The notes under the pieces: generated by a model
Told to the model about the DNA's origin: nothing
The model's input: the letters and a program-made list of their open reading frames with translations, nothing else
Database searches by the model: none
Translations under genes and position numbers: made by a program
From: Lottia gigantea
Lineage: Eukaryota > Mollusca > Gastropoda > Lottiidae
Direction of reading: 5' to 3'
DNA: 64,000 bases
Assembly: GCF_000327385.1 (NCBI RefSeq)
Contig: NW_008707180.1
Location: forward strand, 108,195 to 172,194
Part shown: positions 13,101 through 22,900 of the stretch, piece after piece
How the letters are laid out: the number at the start of each line of letters is the position of its first letter
Numbering within the stretch: position 1 is the stretch's first letter

Positions 13101-16100
13101 TAAATGTAAAACGAAATTTTCTGAACAACATTATGCAAAATTGCAACAAACGGAAAATAGACTCTAGAGGGCGTGTTTATCAACTGATTTTGATCGGGTT
13201 TTCTGCATCGTATTTCTTGTAACAAAGGACAAATGATAGCAGTTGAAAATTTTCGATTTTCGAAAATTCGTTGCATACTTTTTTTTGCCGAAATTAATCG
13301 AAAAATACTATTTCGGTTGTTGTCGGACGGATTGACTTGAAACTTACTTGGTGTAGACCGTCAGCATAGACACGTAAAAGTACACGTTCAAATTTTTTTG
13401 ATCACTTCCGGTTTCGATGTTAGTACTTCCGGTGTTATCACTTCCGGTGGAATTGAGTTATGTCAAAAATAACATATGCATTATATTACCAGCCTTAATA
13501 CAAACTTATTAAACTAAAAAAATCCGCACCGGAAGTAACATGTTGGCCGCCATTTTGGTTTGCCTCATTTTGCAAAAATTGCTATTCAGAGGCCATTTTT
13601 CATCCGATTTGCATAACATTTGTGTCAAACGATACGTTTAATGTCTGTCTACAATCCTTAGGCAGCATAATTTTGATTTTCGGTTTTGCCTTTTTTGTAT
13701 GACCGGATTGTTTTTTTTCAAAGTTTGAAGGCATATATCTCATGACCTTGACCTTTGATGACCTTCATATTTACTGTGATGATAATTTGTGACCTTGTCT
13801 ATCTGATGACCTTTTGACCTTTGGGGTCAGATACCTATTTCCGATTTTACAGGGGTCTAAATATGGACCATTTTGAGCCTTTAAAGTGCTCTATCTCGGT
13901 CCCTAATAGAGATATGGCAATAATTCTTTCGATTTTGTAATGTAGAGATTCTCAGCTTTCCATAGATATATAACATGCATACCTTACATGCAAATTCAAA
14001 ACTCCATTCACTTAACATGGGGTTATTATTAGATAAATCGGCTAATTAGATTAACCTGGCTGTCAACCCCAAGAGAAATCAAATTTTAAGTTGTTTTAAA
14101 GATACCCTGCCTTTTATATTTCTTAAAAATTATCTTTGTCCAGTTATGGTATAAAATTAAGCTCTCAGGTGGATTGAATCATGTCATATTTTAGTTTAAG
14201 CTCACGGCAGCATATTGAAGGTATACCTCCACTTAATTTACCAACTTTCTCATTTCTTATCCGATTTTCATCAAACTTGGTATGTATGTGTATAATCAAA
14301 TTCTAAATTTGATGGAATTATCGAATTTGCGTAGTGCGCATGCGCATTGCCAACTTTCTTATTTACTATCCGATTTTCATCAAACTTGGTATGTATGTGT
14401 ATAATCAAATTCTAAATTTGATAGAAATATCGAATTTGCGTAGTGCGCATGCGCATTGCCAACTTTCTTATTTACTATCCAATTTTCATCAAACTTGGTA
14501 TGTATGTGTATAAACAAATTCTAAATTTGATGGAATTATCGAATTTGCGTAGTGTGCATGCACATTGCCAACTTTCTTATTTACTATCTGATTTTCATCA
14601 AACTTGGTATGTATGTGTATTAACAAATTCTAAATTTGATAGAAATATCGAATTTGCGTAGTGCGCATGCGCATTGCCAACTTTCTTATTTACTATCCGA
14701 TTTTCATCAAACTTGGTATGTATGTGTATAATCAAATTCTAAATTTGATGGAATTATCGAATTTGCGTAGTGCGCATGCGCATTACCAACTTTCTTATTT
14801 ACTATCCGATTTTCATCAAACTTGGTATGTATGTGTATAATCAAATTCTAAATTTGATAGAAATATCGAATTTGCGTAGTGCGCATGCGCATTGCCAACT
14901 TTCTTATTTACTATCCAATTTTCATCAAACTTGGTATGTATGTGTATAAACAAATTCTAAATTTGATGGAATTATCGAATTTGCGTAGTGTGCATGCACA
15001 TTGCCAACTTTCTTATTTACTATCTGATTTTCATCAAACTTGGTATGTATGTGTATTAACAAATTCTAAATTTGATAGAAATATCGAATTTGCGTAGTGC
15101 GCATGCGCATTGCCAACTTTCTTATTTACTATCCGATTTTCATCAAACTTGGTATGTATGTGTATAATCAAATTCTAAATTTGATGGAATTATCGAATTT
15201 GCGTAGTGCGCATGCGCATTACCAACTTTCTTATTTCTTATCCGATTTTCACCAACTTGGTATGTACGTGTATAAACAAATTCTAAATTTGATGGAATTA
15301 TCGAATTTGCGAAGTGCGCATGAGCATTGCCAACTGTCTTATTTATTATCCGATTTTCATCAAACTTGGTATTTATGTGTATAAAGAAATTCTAAATTTG
15401 ATAGAATTATCGAATTTGCGTAGTGCGCATGCGCTTTTTATTATCCGATTTTCATCAAACTTGGTATGTATGTGTATAATCAAACTCTAAATTTAATGGA
15501 ATTATCGAATTTTTGTTGAGCGCATGCACATTACCAACTTTCTTATTTCTTATCTGAATTTCATCAAACTTATTCTTTATTAATTGACAAATATTCTTTT
15601 ATTCCTAGTAAATATACTTTAAACTTCAGACACTTTTGGATATTTGCATTTAGAGATGCAGAAAGGTATTTACATAAAGTAATTGCAATAGACCATCTTC
15701 GTATGTACCTGAATGTCGTAACCCGCCCTGCATCAGTACTGTTATTAGAACAGTTCTAGTTCAAATTGTAACTATTGTCTGAGCAAAAGACTTGGAACAT
15801 CAGCCTTAAAAAAGTATTATTAATCTTTTTTGTAAGTTTTTATTGAAAAGAAACACATTCCCTCTTAACAATTTTAAACCGAAAAAGTCCCGTATTTTGG
15901 CTGGAAATTGTCCTCTGTAAAAAGAAAAAAAAAAAAGAAAATGAAGACGTAAAGTGCGCACATGCTAATATTTTTATCAACACAAAGACATTCTATGACT
16001 AACAGTACTATTTTGAGGCTTCTATTCAAATTCTTATAAAAAGGATGTAAAAATGTAAAAAAAACTTTTTACTTTACTCAGACAATAGGACTTTGAACTG

Positions 16101-16330
16101 GAGTTGGACTGGACTCTGGAGTGAACACAAAACTACAAACAAATTTTGGCTGATCTCAATCATAGATATCGATATTTCATGTGCCTTGTCAAAAAGCAAA
16201 GTAATGAATTTCTGAAACACCATCGTTTTTGACAGATGACTTACTCATTTAAACCAATTCTCTTTACCTGAGATTTCAACGATTTGGCTAAAATAGCTGC
16301 ACCGTCAACTTCTTCATTTTCAGACGCCAT
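4190..16330 (-). CDS. HACL1: 2-hydroxyacyl-CoA lyase 1, peroxisomal ThDP enzyme (complete, 17 exons)
   Basis: Minus-strand exons: 16330-16268, 12098-11994, 11701-11661, 11422-11342, 11099-10949, 10661-10567, 10353-10241, 9909-9774, 9638-9533, 7457-7374, 7221-7114, 6788-6735, 6486-6386, 6007-5849, 5713-5606, 5443-5257, 4222-4190. All phases agree and give 574 residues (human 578). The family cleaves 2-hydroxy-acyl-CoA to formyl-CoA and a shortened aldehyde in peroxisomal alpha-oxidation. Seen: the ThDP-activating glutamate in [63 protein letters not shown]; the ThDP/Mg motif GDSAFGFSG followed by LNNNG; and the C terminus [10 protein letters not shown], whose last three residues SKM fit a type 1 peroxisomal signal. 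The last exon codes for only 10 residues. Exon 10 is the 3'-most copy of a tandem array at 7375-9357. The gene shares a divergent promoter region with AMPD. Confidence 0.96.
4475..4970 (-). mobile_element. hAT-type non-autonomous DNA element with 8-bp target duplication
   Basis: The element begins CAGTGGCATCGCAGCC on the plus strand and, read from the other end on the minus strand, CAGTGGCGGAGCCAGG, giving short imperfect terminal inverted repeats of the CAGTGGC type. It is flanked by a perfect 8-bp direct repeat TATGATGT (4467-4474 and 4971-4978). It is 496 bp long and contains no coding region. An 8-bp duplication with CAGTGGC ends is typical of hAT elements. It lies in the last intron of HACL1 (5256-4223). 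The partial relative at 1-392 is in opposite orientation. Confidence 0.85.
7375..9357 (-). repeat. Exon-derived minisatellite: about 22 tandem 89-bp copies of HACL1 exon 10 plus its acceptor
   Basis: The 89-bp unit, read on the minus strand, is about 11 nt of intron end (TATTATAATAG) followed by 78 nt of exon coding for [15 protein letters not shown] and on to GLVGNI. The copies are nearly identical; one near 7735 is 3 nt shorter. Only the leftmost copy, last in gene sense (7457-7374), carries the final exon codons and a donor (CATCAG|gtaagt), and it has its own acceptor TTTTATTATAG. The other copies keep an AG acceptor but run into the next unit without a donor. Since 89 is not a multiple of 3, reading on from any copy meets TAG in the next unit. 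The array fills most of intron 9, between exon 9 (ending 9533) and the working exon 10. Confidence 0.95.
9689..9750 (-). mobile_element. Fragment of a SINE 3' region
   Basis: AAGATGGGCAACACCATGCA and the following GTGCAATAAAGGAAAT resemble the 3' part of the tRNA-derived SINE at 28160-28470 (AAGATGGGCAACGCCATGCA and GTGCAATGAGGGAGAT). The tRNA-like head is absent. It lies in the short intron between HACL1 exons 8 and 9. Confidence 0.55.
12119..12947 (+). mobile_element. TIR element copy A (about 829 bp, TA-flanked) in HACL1 intron 1
   Basis: One of three related copies (others 17420-18246 and 60136-60954). Ends on the plus strand are TACAGTCAAGTAACCTA and, from the other side, TACAGTAGTGTGACCTA, followed by TTTCGTGGA in both: imperfect terminal inverted repeats of about 27 bp. 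If the outer TA is the duplicated target, the ends are CAGT...ACTG, as in Tc1/mariner-type elements. No transposase is seen, so it is non-autonomous. It carries CACGTG at 12445-12450. Its edge is only 20 nt from the acceptor side of HACL1 exon 2 (starting 12098). Confidence 0.85.
12952..15733. mobile_element. Possible composite element with GCAGGGCG ends and an internal satellite
   Basis: GCAGGGCGTT at 12952 forms a 10-bp stem with AACGCCCTGC just downstream, and a matching inverted CGCCCTGC occurs near 15724-15733 beyond the tandem array. Between them lie about 1.3 kb of unique sequence with TGACCT-rich stretches (13738-13830) and the 109-bp satellite. An element with a short terminal hairpin and an internal tandem core recalls the non-autonomous Helitron-like 'pearl' elements of bivalves, but no clear target duplication was found. 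Boundaries and class are inference. Confidence 0.4.
14240..15580. repeat. 109-bp satellite, about 12 units, with 436-bp higher-order period
   Basis: The unit contains CCAACTTTCTTATTTACTA, TTTTCATCAAACTTGGTATG, CAAATTCTAAATTTGATGGA and GCGTAGTGCGCATGCGCA. Monomer variants recur every four units: 14443-14661 and 14879-15097 translate identically and lie 436 bp (4 x 109) apart. Edge units are more diverged. The open frames in it only reflect a repeat without stops and are not genes. It lies in HACL1 intron 1. Confidence 0.93.
15758..16105. repeat. Inverted-repeat pair bounding about 350 bp
   Basis: The left arm at 15758-15789 (AGTTCAAATTGTAACTATTG then TCTGAG) is matched in inverted form by 16065-16105, which contains CTCAGACAATAGGACTTTGA. 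The arms are imperfect, with a small gap. This could be a small foldback or TIR element in HACL1 intron 1. No target duplication was identified. Confidence 0.5.
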
Positions 16331-16913
16331 TTTGAAACATCACGTGATCACTAATATTGCAAGAGGTTACGTCCAGGTAAAACATAAATGAGAGATTCAT
16401 TACGGTTGAGAAGAATAAATGAAATGTAGCACCACAAGTCAGAATGTTCACCTGTTTTAAAAACTGGTTTGATTTTAGCTTTTCAGAACAATATTGATAA
16501 TCTGATTTCTTTAGGATTTTTCAGTTTGACATGAATAAATTTCTGTCAGGCCATTTCCACCTTTACAGAACCTCACAGGGAGCAATTATTTTTTTGTTCG
16601 CCTAAAACTTAAAATTTTGAAATTCTATAGCCATATTTGGATTTCATAAACATTTTAATATGTATAGATACAAAGAAAAAAATACATTATGGTGTACAAA
16701 ATCAAACGTTTCTCAAGAGAAGAAATTTTTCTATAATATTCATATTGATTCATCTAAGATCCCTCACATTTATTACATCGCCATTCAGAACTTAGTGAAG
16801 CGTGAAGAAAAATGTTCTGCTGCTAATCAGCTGAGCGACCGTTATTCTGTTGTCATAATTTACCGTTACGTAGTTAATGATTGCCTTCTAGTTCCAGAAG
16901 TCAAAATAATAAG
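16331..16913. promoter_or_regulatory. Divergent promoter region between HACL1 and AMPD
   Basis: The two start codons point away from each other with 583 bp between them, so both 5' UTRs and core promoters must lie here unless upstream non-coding exons exist. A CACGTG E-box inside the palindrome ATCACGTGAT is at 16341-16346, 11 bp upstream of the HACL1 ATG. No convincing TATA box was picked out in this AT-rich sequence. The frame open across 16660-16953 is not a gene; it overlaps the AMPD start in another frame. Confidence 0.65.
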
Positions 16914-19900
16914 ATGTCTAACAAGTTTCCAGAAGCTAATGGACTACCTCTGAATGACAAAGATAATCTGAACAAACGTGGAGCAGCAGCTGGTAAGAAT
17001 ATAAAGAAAATTTAATTTTTTCTAGATAAATTTTTGACTTCTGTTAAAATCTGCTTGTTAAGTTTTTACAAAAATAACTAACTGAATGAGGCTGGTTGAG
17101 ATCTTTAAAAAAATCCCGAAGTATTGTAGTACAGAAGTCATGTTTTTTTTCTGTATGTTTTAAAGCTTATATAACTGTTAATGGGTCCAGTCATTCAAAT
17201 TTTGTCAGAAATTGAGAAACTCAGTGGAGTCCAGACTCAGATGACAGAAAGTCCCCAGGAGTGAATCTGATCTCTAATCTATTAAGTAATGAGAAGTAGA
17301 GGTCATTGATGATTGAATGAAAGCATTATAGTTTCTCTTAGTTTGTCTTGAAAACCACTTTGGCATGGAAGTCACTGAAGCCGTCAATTTCCTTCAGAAA
17401 ATATCTAGCCTAATTATATTACAGTGGTGTAACCTATTTTGGTGGATATAAGGATCCAACACCAAATTTCGTCAAAGTTAAAAAAACGAAACTTTTATTT
17501 TATGTCTTAGATGTTTCCTCAGATATTCTACAAAATAATTAAAATTGGTTTATTTCTATTTTCTTTATGAATCCCTCATTTTGACCCATATTTCTTGAGC
17601 AACCAACTCGGTAACGGCGGCAAAATGCGTCACCTATTTTCGTGTACAATGTTTGGTCTATAAATAAGTCTAGAAAAACACGTTATATGGATACTGGGTG
17701 GTATACTTAACTTCTCCTAGTATTTATCTTTAATATCAATTCATTATAACTAGTGACAATTCCTTCAAAGAACCACGATTTAAAAAAAAAATAGTGACTG
17801 ACAAAATAAGATACGTAGCGTGATTTATTGCTTAAAGTCACTGAAACAACATAAGAATATGGTCCACTTTGTGTTCCATAGAAATTTTCTGCTGACATGG
17901 AATCCACTAGTTGATCACGTGACTTCATTCGTTGGACTACATTCTAGCAGACGACACTTGGAATTCCAATTACTGCTTGGGATTATAAGGAAATTCGGCC
18001 AATAAAAAATGGTGACATTTGGTAATAACTGAAATCCGCCATTTTGTATTTGTCAAAGTATACATTAATACATTTTACATTGTTTTAAACTACTGAATTG
18101 ATTCTACTAGCTGATATTGTACAGAAAACCCATGTTTATTAAATCAAACTAATGCGGAGGTCGCGCAAGTTCGCTCATGTAATTATTAAACATTTCCGGG
18201 AATCCACGAATAATAGGTTTCCACGAAATTAGGTTACTTGACTGTATATTAAGCTAGTTCATGTGTTGTGCTCTTGATATTTGTATCAAAAGAAATTTGT
18301 GTAAAGCTTTAAAGTAATTTGTCACAGTGAATGTATGAATAGCTTATGGAAAATGATAAGTGTTTTAATATATAATAAGAGCTAAATGAGTATTGAGTGT
18401 GGTAGCTTATAGTAGTCTACTACCTGTATTACTAGTACTAAAAGTTAATCTGTTTCAAGTGTGATATAAGTGTAAAGAAAGAAAAATCTAGTCTGTGTTC
18501 TACCAGTGATACAGTAGACAGAAGTTCCATAATTCCAGTGAAACCACCTTACAAATCATAGGCTTAGTTTGAATCATTGCCAACCATAGCTTATAAATTG
18601 TATTAAAATGATTTAGCTTCTCATCAAATTAAAGTTACATCAAGGTCGAAAAAGAAACTTTCAAAACAATTTTATATAGACTTACAGTACTGTACGGTAC
18701 CAGTTCAACTAAATGAACATTTGCATTCAATTATTCTTAGCCTTGCAAAATCATCAGTTCAAATCTTATTTTAAGAATTACCGGGCACTTTAGTTTGTCA
18801 AACTAAGCTTAACTTTTTGCAATCCTAATTTTGAATAAAATTTAAATTATATTCTTGTGATCAAAAACATCAGGCCACATATTCTCGAAATGATCTTTGA
18901 GCTAGGATGTCCTAGAAACAGTTTAAAATGTTAAAGATGGGTTTCCTAACTTTTAGTGTCAAATTAAGCGGACTATTTGATTGATTTGTGTTTCTAATGA
19001 ATTATCATGTATTCTTAAAGGGAATGTAAAGTGGTTTTCTTAACTTTTTATATGTGGGAACTCCAGAGATATCAATACTTAGCTTCTGGTAGCTCCCCTC
19101 TAAAGACGTCATAAAAGATGTTAGTTTTAGTAGAAATGCTAGAACCACAGACGTCAGAATGAAATTTGGAATGGTGCAAATTGAAGCTATCAGTGTCCTT
19201 GATACACATAAAAGATTTAAAAAAAACATATCTACAATCCCTTTAATCATATCTCATGTATGTACAGTCTGGATAAACAACAAAAGACTTTTTGACCTTT
19301 CTTGATAGGTCACTCATTGGAATTCTCCTGGTAATTCTCATCTAATTTAGCTAATTATGAATTAATTATGGACATGTGAGACAAGCTAGTATTCTTTCAA
19401 GTCATTAGAACACCTCTACTTTCTATTCATATATATTAGCATTTTCATTTCCATAAATGAAAATAAGGGAACCTATCTTTAAGACTCTAGGATATCATAG
19501 AAACAGCAGAAGATGTTAAGACTCTAGGATATCCTAGGGCTAAGATTGTTCAAGAATATGCAGCCAGGAGATCACGGCACTGTAGTCTATCAAATTTGTG
19601 ATATGTTAAATTTGCATGAATTTCCTGCCTTTTTCCCACCAAAGTATAGTGACTAACATTAGTAACATAGGTAAAACTGAAATAAAGCATTTCATTAGAA
19701 TGCCTTGAAATAATAGAACTGTGCAAAATGGAATGGGAATCCTACCAATTGCTTAAGTATTTGATGAATTTATTGAAAGTAAATTAGATAAAAATCAAGC
19801 TTTCATCATGTGATAATAAATGTTTGTAATGAAATAGAAGCAAATGATTGATTGATTAAATAACAGTAAGCCATTTTTGAATTCAAATGTGCAATAGTGA

Positions 19901-22900
19901 CATTCTCTGCTATCACAAGATTTGTGTTATCAAAATAAACTAGTGTGGCATTACAATAAATGTACTGTTGTTTTTTTTCAGAACCTGTATCTCCAGCCTT
20001 TGCACCAACAACATTAAAGTTTCCTAAACACATCCATTGTGATGTTGATGATAAACTAAATAAACTAGCAGAGAAGATTTTTACACGTAGTCAAATTGGT
20101 CCTAATCATACACATAATGAAATCTCAGCTCCCTATGAGGTCCTTCAATATCCTATAGAAGAAGAGGCTGACAGATCTTATTTTGAGAAGAAATATCATA
20201 CACAGGGGTATGTATTATTTTGATAATTCATAGTATAAACTTATCATTTTAGTGACTATAACATAATGTGGCATTATTTTCTGAAAGGGTTACAGAAAAC
20301 TAGAACTAAGTGACAAGTATCCAGCTGCTAAAATTGAAGTTAATATGCTCAGCATTTATATTTTAGTTAAGTTTATACGACCCATCAAAATATTTCTGTT
20401 GAGTTTATGTGCAGATAAAAGTATTTCAGTTGAGTTGAAGTGTCACGTCACATGATAATATTTCAGTTGAGTTTATGTGTCAGATCAAAATATTTCAGCT
20501 AAGTTTATGTGTCAGATCAAATTACATTAGTTGAAATCATTTGTTCTAATAAAAATATTTCAATTGAGTTTATGTGTTAGATCAAAATCTTTCAATTGAG
20601 TTTATGTGTTAGATCAAAATCTTTCAATTGAGTTTATGTGTTAGATCAAAATCTTTCAATTGAGTTTATGTGTCAGATCAGGGTATTTCACTTGAGTCAT
20701 GTGTCAGATCAAAATATTCAATTGAATTTATGTGTCAGATCAAAGTATCTCAATGGAGTTTATGTGTCAATCAAAATATTTCAATTGAGTTTATGTGTCA
20801 ATCAAAATATTTCAATTGAGTTTATGTGTAAGATCAAAATATTTCAATTGAGTTTATGTGTAAGATCATTGAAGTATTTCACTTGAGTTTATGTGTCAGA
20901 TCAGAGTATTTCACTTGAGTTATCGATATGTGTCAGATCAAAATATTTCAATTGAATTTATGTGACAGATCAAAGCATATCAATTGAATTTATGTGACAG
21001 ATCAAAGCATATCAATTGAGTTTATGTGTCAATCAAAATATTTCAATTTAGTTTATGTGTAAGATCAAAATATTTCAATTGAGTTTATGTGTCAATCAAA
21101 ATATTTCAATTGAGTTTATGTGTCAATCAAAATATTTCAATTTAGTTTATGTGTTAGATCAAAATATTTCAATTGAGTTTATGTGTAAGATCAAAATATT
21201 TCAATTGAGTTTATGTGTCAATCAAAATATTTCAATTGAGTTTATGTGTCAATCAAAATATTTCAATTGAGGTTATGTGTCAATCAAAATATTTCAATTT
21301 AGTTTATGTGTAAGATCAAAATATTTCAATTGAGTTTATGTGTTAGATCAAAGTATTTCAATTGAGTTTATGTGTAAGATCAAAATATTTCAATTGAGTT
21401 TATGTGTCAATCAAAATATTTCAATTTAGTTTATGTGTTAGATCAAAATATTTCAATTGAGTTTATGTGTAAGATCAAAATATTTCAATTGAGTTTATGT
21501 GTCAATCAAAATATTTCAATTGAGTTTATGTGTCAATCAAAATATTTCAATTGAGGTTATGTGTCAATCAAAATATTTCAATTTAGTTTATGTGTAAGAT
21601 CAAAATATTTCAATTGAGTTTATGTGTTAGATCAAAGTATTTCAATTGAGTTTATGTGTAAGATCAAAATATTTCAATTGAGTTTATGTGTAAGATCAAA
21701 ATATTTCAATTGAGTTTATGTGTAAGATCAAAATATTTCAATTGAGTTTATGTGTCAGATCAAAGTATTTCAATTGAGTTTATGTGTAAGATCAAAATAT
21801 TTCAATTGTGTTTATGTGTCAGATCAAAATATTTCAATTGAGTTTTTGTGTCAGATCAAAGTATTTCAGTTGAGGTTATGTGTCACATAATAATATTTCA
21901 ATTGAGTTTATGTGTAAGATCAAAATATTTCAATTTAGTTTATGTGTAAGATCAAAATATTTCAATTGAGTTTATGTGTTAGATCAAAATATTTCAATTG
22001 AGTTTTTGTGTCAGATCAAAGTATTTCAGTTGAGGTTATGTGTCACATAATAATATTTCAGTTGAGTTTATGTGTTAGATCAAAATATTTCAATTGAGTT
22101 TTTGTGTCAGATCAAAGTATTTCAGTTGAGGTTATGTGTCACATAATAATATTTCAGTTGAGTTTATGTGTAAGATCAGTATGGTATTTCAATTGATTTA
22201 TATGTATAATATCAAAATGAATGAATAAAGTTCTCTGTAAGAGATTTAAAATAAAATTGATGCTATCCTGAGGGAATATGATAATCAGGTTATTATTTGT
22301 ACATTATATATAAATAATGAAATTATTGAATTATTAGACTATAAATAGATACTGGTAATCAATATTCTGACAGTATTCTAGTCGTTATCTACATGTAATA
22401 AATAGGCTGCCCGGCAGGTGTGATGAAATCACAAACTGACAAACTCGCAATGTATAAGCTTACTGCACCACCGCAAATTCATTTGACATAAATTTAAACT
22501 TTTTTTTAGTCTTGTAGGAATAATTAAATGTTACTTTTACAGGTATATAGTCATTAATACATTTGTTTTACCACATTCTGATAGAACCCAGTTTCAGTTT
22601 TGAAATCAAAATAAAATGGACAATGGCATCACTACAGCTGTAAATAAGAATTTAAACAATGTTGTGGAAGTAATAACTGTCTAAACTTCCCTGGTACTGG
22701 TACTGGTACTGGTACTAGTACTGGTTTGTAATGTTTTGGCTGAAATAAAGGAGAACTGGGTGTTGCACATCAAATATAGGACTTAGTTCAGCATCTACAT
22801 CAAAACAATATGAACTTGGCTATCTAAATTAAGGTTTACCATCTTTGACACTTAATAGTGTTATAATTACTAAGGAAAGGGTACAGACTAATACACTATG

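Noticed and set aside
14443-15384. Three similar open frames of 72-95 codons
   Set aside because: They repeat because the 109-bp satellite happens to lack stops in that frame. No start context, no splice sites and no family similarity.
20638-21270. Open frames with repeated SIEFMCQ-like peptide
   Set aside because: These are translations of the 31/32-bp minisatellite, interrupted elsewhere by length variants.
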